From: Paraescarpia echinospica
Taxonomy: Eukaryota > Annelida > Polychaeta > Sabellida > Siboglinidae
Assembly: GCA_020002185.1 (NCBI GenBank)
Contig: CM034542.1
Span: 54,777,858-54,841,857 of the forward strand
Direction of reading: 5' to 3'
DNA length: 64,000 nucleotides
The translations under genes and the position numbers were made by a program. Below are positions 37,001 through 48,078 of the stretch, one piece after another (position 1 is the first letter of the stretch; each line of letters opens with the position of its first letter). The notes beneath the pieces are model-generated. The model searched no databases and was not told the DNA's origin. It saw nothing but the letters and a program-made list of their open reading frames with translations.

Positions 37001-38144
37001 TGTGACGGGCCAATGCTGTCACCTCACGGCGGCTGGATAATCGAGACTATTCATAATTTAGCACACTATTAGTGCTGCGCCCTGGTGGGAATTATGTAAT
37101 TACACAAAAGTGCAGTATAACGATGAATGCTCTAGGTTCGCTTCCACAAAAAAGATTAGTGATTTGAACTGAACATTAAATTTTATTGTCATCATTATAC
37201 ACATGAAAACGAGACATACAAAATCAATAAAATACAAGTTGTGTAAACATGACGTATTTACACCACAAATAGTGTCATTAAAAAGTAAAATATCAAAATT
37301 GTTAAATAAACTACACAAATTAATTCTTTTACAAAACTGCCCTGTTTTATTATGTATAAGCAAAGCTAATCCTACTAAGCATATCAAACATTTTATAATA
37401 TCTTAAATCCGCTCTACCACGTAATATATAAACCTAAATGATAAATATCTCTTGTGGGAATAGACACAGCAAAACTCATTACACACACTAATATATCACA
37501 GACGAATGTCGGCATAAATAACTATATACATTTCAAGTACACCCAACCCTGGCAGACAATGACATACATTTCAAAATTAGAGACTAAACATCAGTTACAG
37601 TAACACAAAACGGTACATCTACGCAATGATAATCATGTAATTCTTTCATACATAACTAGACAATCATTTGACGAGATTTGTGATTGTCTAATAATGTATA
37701 CCCTATAAATGACTGTTATTGCAAGAACACGCAAATCTGATCTAGATGACATACAAAGCAATGACAACAGCCATCTTCTGTCAAACTGGACAACATATGA
37801 CCTGTTCAAGCAGAAGACAGCATTGCTAGGTGCTGAGAATAGACACGTGCAACTGTTGCCACAATATACTGGCAGATCTAGGTTGAACGGGTCATGTGAT
37901 AATCCCAGTTGAATCGGCTACATGATAAAATTTAGGCTGAATGCGTTACTTTGAAAAGTTTGGGTTAACCCTGTCATATGATAAGTTCACACAAGAAGTC
38001 CATGTTAAATGGGTCAAGTGGCAATGTCTCGGTTGGATGAAAAAGGTGGGTTGAGAGAGGCACAAGATGAAGTCCATGCAAAATAGATGATCACGCAGAA
38101 AGCACAAGTTGATGCGACAGTAGGATGTATGAGACAGTGTGAGT
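34042..38144. other. 3' flanks of PAWR (+) and AKIP1 (-); no further gene seen
   Basis: Just after the PAWR stop, 'gggtcacaatgatgt' words recur in a short degenerate repeat. Candidate poly(A) signals are AATAAA at 36007-36012 (+ strand) and the complement of AATAAA at 37182-37187 and 37346-37351 (for the - strand gene). Which are used, and so the UTR lengths, cannot be decided here. Confidence 0.4.
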
Positions 38145-38288
38145 TCACATGACAAAGTCGAGGTTGGCTGTTTGTCCAGGCTGGATGTGAACGACATGGG
38201 TCTGTTGTTGTCGCGTGCCCCACTGCCCCGCGGTGACGGCATAGCTACCAGGTGGCACCACCACATGCACGTCCTCTGCCACGCCGAT
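38145..38288 (-). CDS. AKIP1: AKIP1 last coding exon
   Basis: 47 codons plus TGA; acceptor TTTCCAG. Encodes the conserved C-terminal beta-rich block with PPGSYAVTAG and HVVHIQPGQTANLDFVM. It is present only once in the window; in the right-hand copy its place falls inside the N gap. Confidence 0.82.
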   Translation of the reverse strand: MGVAEDVHVVVPPGSYAVTAGQWGTRQQQTHVVHIQPGQTANLDFVM

Positions 38289-40271
38289 CTGGAAATGCCA
38301 ATAAACATTTTATCGGCCTGCATCTGGCTGGCTTCAGACCAACCAACTGGAAACAATTACTCCACAAGGTCCGGTTTATCAGAAATTTAAAAGACGACTG
38401 TTAACTGGGTCACATTGACAGTGTTTGCAAGCGTCCTGATTGCAACGCCCTTCTTGTTGCGTATGTTGTCATCACGTCTTGTGTTTGTGTAATAAGTGCC
38501 TCGTCGGTTGGATATGAAATCAATAATATAACATGCTCAATCGGTACCGGCGAACCACAAAAATTGGTTTGAAACAAACACTCGACTTGGGTCCCGATGT
38601 CCCACTTACCAAACCAGTTGCACAGTGAGATCAGTAGTTGAGATCAAGGGGCTTGCAAACATTCTGTTATTACAGTTTTACACTCTTCATGTCATCATTC
38701 ATGATTACATGAAGAGTGCAGTAATAGTTTTGCCTTCCCCTAGAATATTTGTAATGGACCTATATTATAACTAACAACTGATTAAAATCAAAGACATTTT
38801 GTTAAGGTACATTGTAACTTCACCAGAAAACCATAAACCTAGTGCTAATGAATAATAAGGTGAAATAATGATGGCTCTACTTACGGGATTTCTGCGCTGT
38901 GTGTCTGTGTACTCAGGCGTATGGAAGCGGTTGCAGTGTGTCTTGTCAAACCTGTTACTACAGCCGCAGCTCTTGTAGAATCTCTGTAGGGAGGAGACAA
39001 TGATCAGACGTTCGTATTTTCTGCAGTTCTTGTCTTTTAGAAATAATATTGTACACTGAAATACACAATGGTGATGTAGCTGAAATTTTTTTAAATGTAC
39101 TTACGTTAACAGATTTCTGGGAGGGCCGAGAGAAAACACTTTGTATCGTATAAACACAGGTATGTGCCATGTATTCTATTGTATCACATTCCAGGTGTAA
39201 CCATCCTATATTCAGAGTGATGTACAGACTTTGAACAGTCTCAGAAATGTACTCATCCTTACCAACATTGTTAAGACCAACAGGATGTCAGTTATGTGTG
39301 TGCGTCCAGACACTTTAGGCCATATAATGTAATACCTGGTTTCTAATCAGAACAAGTTTTGTCAAAAGTAAATGAGGGTGTGGTTTTTATTTTTCAGTAT
39401 GCTGATGGAGGCGTTAGGGGCAATTTTCAACAATCAACAACTTTTAAAAGATGTATACCAAGTGCATTTCATACAAGCTACAAAACGATCTACAGACGAA
39501 TTCATTTGATGCTTGATAGTAATCAGTTTTCAGTTACTGCACCAGAACACATATTTAGGGGAATAATTAGTTATTTTAAAAATAAAATATAATGTTTTGC
39601 GGTACCTATATATAAATGTGCGAGCTGATGAGAAACCGGGAGTAATCTTTATGTGGCGTTACCTTGCACTGTCGACTGGTCGCTGTCATGTACTCCAGGA
39701 TGGTTGCAAAAGCATCATCTATCGTTGTGTACACCAGTGGGTCCTGCCAAAGCAAAGGTGAACTGTCATCACTGCCTCACAGTCACTGGTGATAAAAAAC
39801 GGGCTAAATTATGTGTATTTACATAAAAGTAACTAAATGATCCATACGGATAGGTAGCACTAACTTTCACAGGCTGTATTACAAAATAAATATTTCCAAG
39901 ACAAATAACTTAATTATAAAGGTTAAATTGAGACAGATATATGGCAGAATGCCAACGTGAAGCAGAAGAGCTGGCTGACAACACCCAAAAGGCTTACTTC
40001 AGGAGAGGCGGAAGCTTCAAAGAATAAAAAATTGTAGATAGTGTAGTTCAACCACAGCAATCAGGTGGGCTGGCAAGTCTGACTATCATCTTATACATCT
40101 GTTGGGAGAAATGATGTGTTTAGAAAAAGAGCTACCAACCTCAACAGGACTGCGTTCGTACTCTCTCCGCTCTGGCCACTCCACCTGTCTGCGAGCTGCC
40201 TTCTCCAGCACACCGCGACTCTGACGCAGTGACCGACACAAAGTGCATGCACGCCAGTTGCCATCCAGGTG
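38145..40271 (-). CDS. AKIP1: AKIP1 (A-kinase-interacting protein 1) orthologue, four 3' coding exons, 5' end missing
   Basis: Join on the - strand 40271-40140, 39743-39663, 38983-38885 and 38288-38145: 151 residues plus a stop, all phase 0 with GT-AG introns. The family binds the PKA catalytic subunit and NF-kB p65 and influences their nuclear retention. Three blocks identify it. Exon 1 of this set has CRSLRQSRGVLEKAARRQVE before W, like the N-terminal helix of human AKIP1. The next has FATILEYMTATSRQC, like human MAEFMDYTSSQC. The last has PPGSYAVTAG and THVVHIQPGQTANLDF, compared with human YPGTYSVTVG and THVVAVDSGQSVDLVF. The initiator Met must lie in an upstream exon that I could not find; the retrotransposons at 40773-46573 lie in that direction. 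The Cys-rich KSCGCSNRFDKTHC segment has no counterpart that I recall. Confidence 0.8.
38885..38983 (-). CDS. AKIP1: AKIP1 internal exon (Cys-rich)
   Basis: 33 codons, acceptor CTCCCTACAG, donor GTAAGT. Encodes RFYKSCGCSNRFDKTHCNRF and on to RRNP. The three Cys and two His are suggestive but not a recognised zinc motif. Confidence 0.75.
39663..39743 (-). CDS. AKIP1: AKIP1 internal exon
   Basis: 27 codons, acceptor TTTGGCAG, donor GTAACG. Encodes DPLVYTTIDDAFATILEYMT then ATSRQCK, the 'F-x3-EYM-x-TSxQC' block of the family. Confidence 0.8.
40140..40271 (-). CDS. AKIP1: AKIP1 internal exon (N-terminal helix)
   Basis: 44 codons between acceptor TTTGTAG (complement at 40272 on) and donor GTTGGT. 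HLDGNWRACTLCRSLRQSRG then VLEKAARRQVEWPERREYER: a basic amphipathic helix ending in the VEW motif. Confidence 0.78.
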
Positions 40272-40772
40272 CTACAAACACAAATCAAATGTTGCAACTT
40301 GCAAACCTGGTTACTGCATGTTTTTAAAAGGCCTGGCTCTATTTAGTCCTGCCATAAATGGTGTGCAGCTATCTGCACACCAAATAAGTAAGGTCCATGT
40401 GTCAAAATAACTAACTACAACAGCAGTCCCGTTCAAATGATCCATATGCTTCGCTGGAAATTCATATAAGACTGAAGGACAACCGCCAAGATAACCATGA
40501 TGTACCACGTGTCATACCACCTAATCATAGGCCAATAGACATACGAACAGCCTATTTCTTCATTCATCTACAAGAGGACACAACAATTTGCCTCCTACGC
40601 TCAGGACAGCAACATCATTACAAGTGTTTAAAACACTTTTGAAGACTCACCTTTTTAAAAATGGTGTTTTTATAATTCACCGATGAGAACATTTTATGTG
40701 CTTTCTATTGATAAATATATTTCTTAACATATTTATTGTTATTCTTCTTGTATAAATGAATGTATTTAATGA

Positions 40773-42130
40773 ATTATGGAAAGCATTATTCGAGACCATC
40801 TCCCGACTCATATGACTACGAACAACATGTTCCACAAAGATCAGCATGCATTTAGACCAGGCAGGTCATGCACCACCCAACTCCTAGAAGTCATGGAGAA
40901 TTGGACTACCACCATTGACTCGGGCGGATGTGTAGACACAATATATCTTGACTTTGCGAAAGCCTTCGATACGGTGCCACACAAAAGACTAGCAAAAAAA
41001 CTAACTGCGTATGGCATACAAGGAGAGGTGGCAGCATGGATCGCAGCTTTCATAATGGGACGAAGACAAAAGGTAGTAGTAAATGGAAAGCTATCAAATT
41101 GGGCAGAGGTCACAAGTGGCATACCTCAGGGAAGTGTCCTTGGCCCCATTCTATTTATCCTGTTCATCAACGATCTACCAGACGGTATAAACAGTGGACT
41201 CAAGATCTTTGCCGATGATACAAAAATATATCGAGATGTAAGGTGTGAAATGGACAAAAAGCTATTACAAGAAGACATTAACAAACTAACATCGTGGTCA
41301 GAAAAATGGCAGTTACATTTCAATCCACCAAAATGCAAACATCTGACTTTTGGCAAGCCGAAACTTAACACCACATACACGATGACAAGTAAAGATGGGG
41401 AAGTGTCAGAAATCGACAGCACATCAGAAACAGAAAAAGATCTCGGTGTAACGTTCGACAGATTCCTAAAATTCCGACAGCATATTGGCACCATTGCAAA
41501 GAAGGCAAACCAGATGACAGGCCTCATCAAACACACGTTTAAACATCTGGACAGTAGCAGCTTCCGATTATTATATACAGCGCTAGTGAGACCACATCTC
41601 GACTATGCTGACTCCATCTGGAACCCGCACTACGCCGTAGACATCAACACCCTTGAAAGAGCACAACGGAGAGCAACCAAGCTGGTCCCAGAAATAAGAA
41701 ACTTGAACTATGAAGACAGGCTGAAACATCTTAACTTACCAAGTCTGGCATACCGAAGAAGAAGAGAAGACCTGATCCAAGTCTACAGAATTATCAATGG
41801 CATCAACGACATCAATCAAGAGGACTTCTTCATGATCACAACAAACTGCACACGAGGCCACAAAAAAATTGTATAAGACACCAAGCAGACTTGATATTAG
41901 GAAACACTCCTTTTCACAACGCATCTTCCTAGACTGGAACAACCTTTCTCAGCAAACAGTGAACAATGAAAACATCCTCTCCTTCAAAACAAAACTCGAC
42001 AAAGAATTGAAGATGGACAGGTTTAAATTTTAATAAAAGCGCAAAATAACAAGACAAGCCATGTTCTCAATACCAAAATACGATGCATAAAGGCGGGTGT
42101 ACACAAGGCTGTTATGCCTTACTTTAAAAC
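40773..42130 (+). mobile_element. 5'-truncated copy of CR1-like element A (left)
   Basis: Starts abruptly inside the RT domain (ATTATGGAAAGCATTATTCG) and ends in the element's 3' UTR at about CTTTAAAAC, where the full-length copy begins. 5' truncation is the usual product of target-primed reverse transcription. It has the same orientation as its neighbour. Confidence 0.85.
40776..41876 (+). pseudogene. Truncated reverse-transcriptase ORF of element A (left)
   Basis: 366 codons covering RT motifs from FHKDQHAFRPGRSC through YLDFAKAFDTVPHKR, SGIPQGSVLGPILF and FADDTKIY (41208-41231) to the thumb region, without the endonuclease or early fingers motifs. It ends early through a shift in an A-run (CACAAAAAAATTG) compared with the full-length copies. 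It cannot act alone. Confidence 0.88.
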
Positions 42131-42242
42131 GAGAACGAGGCTTGGCGCGAGCAGTACGATTTTCATAAGGGCTAGATAAAAACCAGTTTTTGCGTTAATA
42201 AGACCATTATATCAAATATCTTCAATCCCAAATAAAAGTACT

Positions 42243-43520
42243 ATGCCGAGAGAACGTACAGGGAGCAGTAAAATGCTAGATGGGTGTGAAAATATTCAAG
42301 AAAATGTCACACCAAAACCCGTATCCAGGGAAGCCTTGGGAGAAAAGCAAAGAGATGCCCGGATGAAGCAAAATAAAGTAAACATTGACGACGAATGCAA
42401 CCAAACAAGTAAAGCAGAGCAGACAGGTAGGGCAAAAGGGACAGAGAAAACACCCGGTAAGTCCCATTTACATTCTGAATCACAGGACAAGGCACATACA
42501 AACAAGGGCAAAGCAAAAAGGAAGGGATCTATTCCGGCTTCGCGGGGTAAACAGGGTAAAGCGGGGTAGCGTCACGGAACTAACTCACAATGACATTGCC
42601 CGGCATAGTGACGATGACATAGCAACATGTAAAGCATGCAATATCGATTTCACTGATGACGATGACAAACTGTTAATGTGTGAAAGATGTCTAGGATGGT
42701 TTTGTGCTAAATCTATAGATATGGATGAAACAGAGTACAACTACATGAGGAAAAGGAAAAACACGCACTGGTTCTGCGACGGTTGTGACAAAAATGCATT
42801 GACAGCACAGCCACAGGTACATCCCTTGTTCATCATTCCATGAGCCCAAACAGCCAGACAGAAGCAATCAGTGCAGATGTAAATAAAGTGGTTGATGAGT
42901 ATAGAGACAGGGAACGCAGAAAATATAATGTGATTGTTCACATTATGAAAGAATCAATCTCAGCCAACACAGAAGAGAGAAAACACCATGATATGCTGTC
43001 TGTAGCAAATCTAGCAGCATGTATTGGCATCACAGACTTTACAGTGAAAGAAGTCATTAGACTGGGTAAAAGAACAGAAAACAGAGACAGACTACTGAAA
43101 GTGACAGTCGACACCGTTGCCCAGAAGAGATCCCTGCTATCAAATGCTACTAAAGTTCGAGAGATCACCGAAAATGCTGCCTTCAAGAAAGTGTTCATAA
43201 CACCTGACCTCACGTTCCAAGAACGAGAAAAGAACAGGAAATTGCGTGCTGAACTTGCCACAAGAAAGCATGAAGGTGAGACAGATCTTGTCATCAAAAA
43301 TGGTCTGATCATCCAAAAAGAAAGAAGACCAAACAACAACCAAGATGTTCCACATGGTACAGCCAGACATGCAACACCACAATCAGAATGGGCAAGTAGC
43401 ACTTCTGGAAACATGGGCAACACAACAACCCATGACCGAAGATCCACACATCAAGCAGCCAACCATCAGCCTTTTCGAGGAGCCCCGACGACGAAGGGAA
43501 TACTTAATCAACAAAAATGA
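42243..43520 (+). pseudogene. ORF1 region of element A (left), split over two frames
   Basis: Three pieces. The basic, Lys-rich N part is 42243-42569 (frame 0). A PHD-like segment is open in frame +1 up to 42843. The nucleic-acid-binding core is 42840-43520, again in frame 0. The middle piece has C-x2-C (CKAC), CERC, WFC and CDGC, but the usual His is Cys and the next ligand Ser, so the finger is degenerate. The last piece (RRKYNVIVHIMKES to DLVIKNGLIIQ) has the RRM-like plus CTD pattern of LINE ORF1 proteins, which coat the RNA. The middle piece's TGA overlaps the next ATG as ATGA at 42840-42843. Either two indels broke one ORF, or expression uses overlapping starts. Confidence 0.75.
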
Positions 43521-46461
43521 TGTTCCTAACCCTCAACATATGCACAATTTGTTTACCAAAGCACCACAAGCACAAGGAGAGGAACAAAATGCACAAGTTA
43601 TTGATGACGAAGCACAGCACATTGACTGCAAAAAGACACTGAAATGTTGGTCAACAAATGCTGACACACTAACTAACAAACTGGATGAGCTGAAGACATT
43701 AATTGCTAGTGAGATGCCAGATATTATCACGGTAACCGAAGTCTGCCCAAAAGCCAGTGACATAACAATAACAAAACAAATGATTGACATAGATGGCTAT
43801 GATGCTTTCCCAAACACCCTGGAAGGTAGAGGGGTTGTAATTTACGTGAGAAAGTGGTTGAGAGCTATTCCAGAAGAGACCCTCACAGATGACATCTTCA
43901 ATGAATCTGCCTGGTGTACAGTCAGTCTAAAAAACAAGGACAAACTTCTGATAGGGGTAGTATACCGTAGTCCTAACAGTGACTCTGAAAACAACGATAC
44001 ACTCCTTCAGTTGATCAAAACAGCCTGCAACAGTCGAGGTGTGACACATATCCTAATAACCGGAGACTTTAATATGAAAGACATTGATTGGGAGACATGG
44101 ACGGTACCAGAACATTACACGTTAGAAACGGAACTACTCGAAACCCTGAGTGACTGCTTTCTACACCAACATGTCAATTTCCCCACCAGGTATCGACATA
44201 ATCAAGAACCATCACTTCTTGATCTGATAATCACCAATGATGAAAATATGACACAAAACATAAAACAGAAGCCACCTCTAGGGAAAAGTGACCACATAAT
44301 CATTGAGATAGAATGCCACTGCTACTGTGATACAATGAGTGAAGAGAAGGCAAGTTACCAGTTTGAAAAAGGCAATTACACTGACATCAAGCACAAACTC
44401 AGAGAAACAAACTGGAAAGAGACTCTGAATAACCTAAGTGTGGACAAGATGTGGCAAGAACTGAACAGCACACTCTCAGACCTGGTTGATAAACACATAC
44501 CAAAGAAACAGACAGTGACAGGAAAGAGAGTTAAGCCTTTGTGGATGAACAGCGATGCAATGAGGAAAGTGAAAAAGAAGTACAACAGTTGGAAGAGGTA
44601 CACTGAGACAAAACAGTACAGAGACTATGTTGAATACTCACGTGTGAGAAACATTGCGACCAGTGCTGTAAGGAAAGCTAGAAAAGACTTTGAACGGAAG
44701 CTTGCGACAGAGGTCAGCAAAAACCCCAAGGTGTTCTGGCGTTATGTCCAAGATGGAAGAAAGGTTAGATCTGCCATGAGTGAATTTGACTTGGATGATG
44801 GCACAACAGCAAAAACAGACCAAGAGAAAGCAGACACACTAAACAAATTTTTCACAAGTGCATTCTCACACGAAGATCTGACGGAAATTCTGACACTCGA
44901 AGACAGACATAATGGAAACCTGCTGATCAGCATTGAAATCACAGCAGAAGTCCTGGCTAAATTAACCAACTTAAAAACAAACAAGTCACCTGGTCCAGAC
45001 AGATGTCACCCGTACGTTCTACATGAACTGAGAAATGAACTGGTGGAGCCTCTCCTTTTGATCTTCAACAGGTCATTGAAGGATGGACTGCTCCCAGCTC
45101 AATGGAAGACAGCACACGTAACAGCGCTACACAAGAAGAACTCAAAAAGACATGCTTCCAACTACCGGCCAATCAGTTTGACATGCATAGCATGTAAGAT
45201 TATGGAAAGCATTATTCGAGACCATCTCCTGACTCATATGACTACGAACAACATGTTCCACAAAGATCAGCATGGATTTAGACCAGGCAGGTCATGCACC
45301 ACCCAACTCCTAGAAGTCATGGAGAATTGGACTACCACCATTGACTCGGGCGGATGTGTAGACACAATATATCTTGACTTTGCGAAAGCCTTCGATACAG
45401 TGCCACACAAAAGACTAGCAAAAAAACTAACTGCGTATGGCATCCAAGGAGAGGTGGCAGCGTGGATCGCAGCTTTCATAACGGGACGAAGACAAAGGGT
45501 AGTAGTAAATGGAAAGCTATCAGATTGGGCAGAGGTCACAAGTGGCATACCTCAGGGAAGTGTCCTTGGCCCCATTCTATTTATCCTGTTCATCAACGAT
45601 CTACCAGACGGTATAAACAGTGGACTCAAGATCTTCGCCGATGATACAAAAATATATCGAGATGTGAGGTGTGAAATGGACAAAAAGCTATTACAAGAAG
45701 ACATTAACAAACTAACATCGTGGTCAGAGAAATGGCAGTTACATTTCAGTCCACCAAAATGCAAACATCTGACTTTTGGCAAGCCGAAACTTAACACCAC
45801 ATACACGATGACAAGTAAAGATGGGGTAGTGTCAGAAATCAACAGCACATCAGAAACAGAAAAAGATCTCGGTGTAACGTTCGACAGATCCCTAAAATTC
45901 CGACAGCATATTGGCACCATTGCAAAGAAGGCAAACCAGATGACAGGCCTCATCAAACACACATTTAAACATCTGGACAGTAGCAGCTTCCGATTATTAT
46001 ATACAGCGCTAGTGAGACCACATCTCGACTATGCTGACTCCATCTGGAACCCGCACTACGCCGTAGACACCAACACCCTTGAAAGAGCACAACGGAGAGC
46101 AACCAAGCTGGTCCCAGAAATAAGAAACTTAAACTATGAAGACAGGCTGAAACATCTTAACTTACCAAGTCTGGCATACTGAAGAAGAAGAGGAGACCTG
46201 ATCCAAGTCTACAGAATTACCAATGGCATCGACGACATCAATCAAGAGGACTTCTTCATGATCACAACAAACCGCACACGAGGCCACAACAAAAAATTGT
46301 ATAAGACACCAAGCAGACTTGATATTAGGAAACACTCCTTTTCACAACGCATCTTCCTAGACTGGAACAACCTTTCTCAGCAAACAGTGAACGCTGAAAA
46401 CATCCTCTCCTTCAAAACAAAACTCGACAAAGAATTGAAGATGGACAGGTTTAAATTTTAA
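43345..46461 (+). pseudogene. ORF2 (endonuclease-reverse transcriptase) of element A (left), nonsense near the C terminus
   Basis: The frame overlaps the end of ORF1 by 176 nt; the first Met in a clean position is MHNLF at 43540, 20 nt after the ORF1 stop. It carries an APE-type endonuclease (about 43630-44330: KCWSTNADTL, RGVVIYVRK, GVVYRSPN, ITGDFNMKDIDWE, GKSDHIIIE). It also carries a reverse transcriptase (about 44940-46150: NKSPGPDRCHP, NYRPISLTCIACK, FRPGRSC, DFAKAFDTVPH, GIPQGSVLGP, FADDTKIY at 45634-45657). A TGA at 46180-46182 replaces the CGA found in the other copies, cutting about 93 C-terminal residues; the frame continues to TAA at 46459. The enzyme nicks DNA and copies its RNA at the nick. 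Confidence 0.9.
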
Positions 46462-46573
46462 TAAAAGCACAAAATAACAAGACAAGCCACGTTCTCAATA
46501 TCAAAATACGATGCATAAAGGCGGGTGTACACAAGGCTGTAGCCTTACTTTAAAACCCGAAGATCCAGGCAAG

Positions 46574-48078
46574 TTATCCAGGCAAGTAGAAAGTAAGACT
46601 AATTTTATTATTGTAATTGTTATCGGGTCGTTGTCCGACCCACTTCAGAAAGTAGCAGTGTTCTGCCTAGGTCGAATTTGCAGGGCGTTACGCCCTGCCC
46701 ATTTTCAGTGATGCCCTGGTACCAAAAAAAGGCGAAAAGAACACCCTACTTTTTTTATATGACGCCCTGCTATATTTTGCACGTAACCCTACTCGTGGCT
46801 ACATACGGTTACACGATTGTGTATATTAATTTGCGAGCGCCCCAATCTCGAAACGCATCCCGATCACGCCACATGCACGGTTAGATTGTTTCCAACTGAG
46901 CGCATCCTGCAATCGGGAATGGATGCGTCACAAGATCGGGGTGCTTGCAGACACTCGATTGTCTGCAAGCACCCCGATATCGACTATGTATCCCAATCGT
47001 GCCACGCGGTCATTTCGATTGTTCAAGCGCCCCTCTCAACTTGTATCCTGGTCGCCATTAATTTCTTAACATTTTGTGTGTGCCAAAAATATTAAATACG
47101 TTCATTTGAGGAGATGCTGACCTTCGAAATAAACCAGAGAGACAGACTTTCGCGGAGTGCCTCGACTATTCATATCATCAAGCATTCCTTATTTAGTTTG
47201 TATCTTCAAAAGTTAAAGTCTGATCACCGGGAGATTTCTGCCTTTAGATTAGACATTAAATTCTTAATCACGTGATACTTGCAAAACTTATTAAAATGCA
47301 TTTTGATCTGAGGAGGCGCCAAACTTCGCAAGTTGATAGACCAGCCTATTCGCGACAGACTTTCGAAGCCGGCACGGCACGAATGATTAGAAAAATAATG
47401 TTTTATTCATACACTCTTTATTTGTTAATGTACCGATATATAATGATACGTAACAGTGTTTAGTATAGCATAGCTCAACAATAGTAGTGAATAATTGCGT
47501 ATTGTGTGCGTTAAAAGAACCTGCTCCCCTCAATATGCAACGACCCACCGGCACCTGACGTCGTTCATGCCCAGGGGTAGAACTTCAGCATTTATTTTAC
47601 TGGACAGCAGGACTAGTAAAGACAAAAGTTTACTAGTCCGCCAAAAGGTTTACTAGTCCTGAAAATATCAAAACAACACAAATTTAAATTGCAACAAATG
47701 CGTCAGACGGTCCATGGTGGCCGTTTTCAGCACTTGAATGGCTCGGTGGGCAGTTGCAGTGTTTTTCCAGTTTGCGTTTTTCTGCTGGTTTTGCAACCGC
47801 AGTCAAGTAATGATACATCGTGCATAAACGTAGACTAATAAAGCAATGTAGATGTAAACCGTATTCGAAAACCGTGCATTTGAAAATGACCACCAATTGC
47901 ACTCATTAGCCCTACACCTCTACCAGATACGCTAAACCAAACAAAACTGTCATTTCAGAATTCGATGTCACACAACAGTCAATCAACAGCACTGTTTCAC
48001 TTTTCACTGTCGCCTCATTACGTAAAGAATTAGTTTGTCAATGGTATGGATGGTGGCATCATGCAACATGCTGATTTT
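46574..48078. other. Unique sequence between the left duplicate and the gap; no gene seen
   Basis: No similarity to the sequence after the right copy is visible. It contains CAGGGCGTTACGCCCTG (palindromic, about 46680), the hairpin at 46935-46978 and an inverted GGACTAGTAAA/TTTACTAGTCC pair near 47611-47645. The small open frames carry no recognisable domain. Confidence 0.5.
46935..46978. repeat. Perfect hairpin, 19-bp arms, 6-nt loop
   Basis: ATCGGGGTGCTTGCAGACA and TGTCTGCAAGCACCCCGAT flank CTCGAT. GC-rich arms, so the RNA form would be very stable. Not followed by a T-run. Confidence 0.95.

Larger units (their letters stand above)
38910..46573. repeat. Left copy of a 7.66-kb segmental duplication
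   Basis: Matches 49079-56745 at a constant offset of 10169 bp until a 2-bp indel near 45410. I count about five base differences over the first 6.4 kb and about ten differences, including four indels, in the last 1.3 kb. Similarity stops at the 3' end of the retrotransposon. See the gap entry for interpretation. Confidence 0.95.
42131..46573 (+). mobile_element. Full-length CR1-like non-LTR retrotransposon, element A (left copy)
   Basis: Order: short 5' UTR (about 110 bp), ORF1 region with a PHD-like finger and an RRM-like/ORF1p core, ORF2 with APE endonuclease and RT, then a 3' UTR ending in a short tandem tail built on AAAACCCGAAGATCCAGGCA. No LTRs. It is broken by a stop codon in ORF2. 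PHD fingers in ORF1 are known for CR1-like elements. Confidence 0.88.

Noticed and set aside
41126..41536. Hydrophobic-looking - strand frames under the RT domains (also 45552-45962, 51295-51705 and 55719-56129)
   Set aside because: Antisense shadows of conserved RT coding sequence; identical in every copy for that reason.
46935..46978. Hairpin as a transcription terminator
   Set aside because: Rho-independent terminators are bacterial; this is eukaryotic DNA and no T-run follows.
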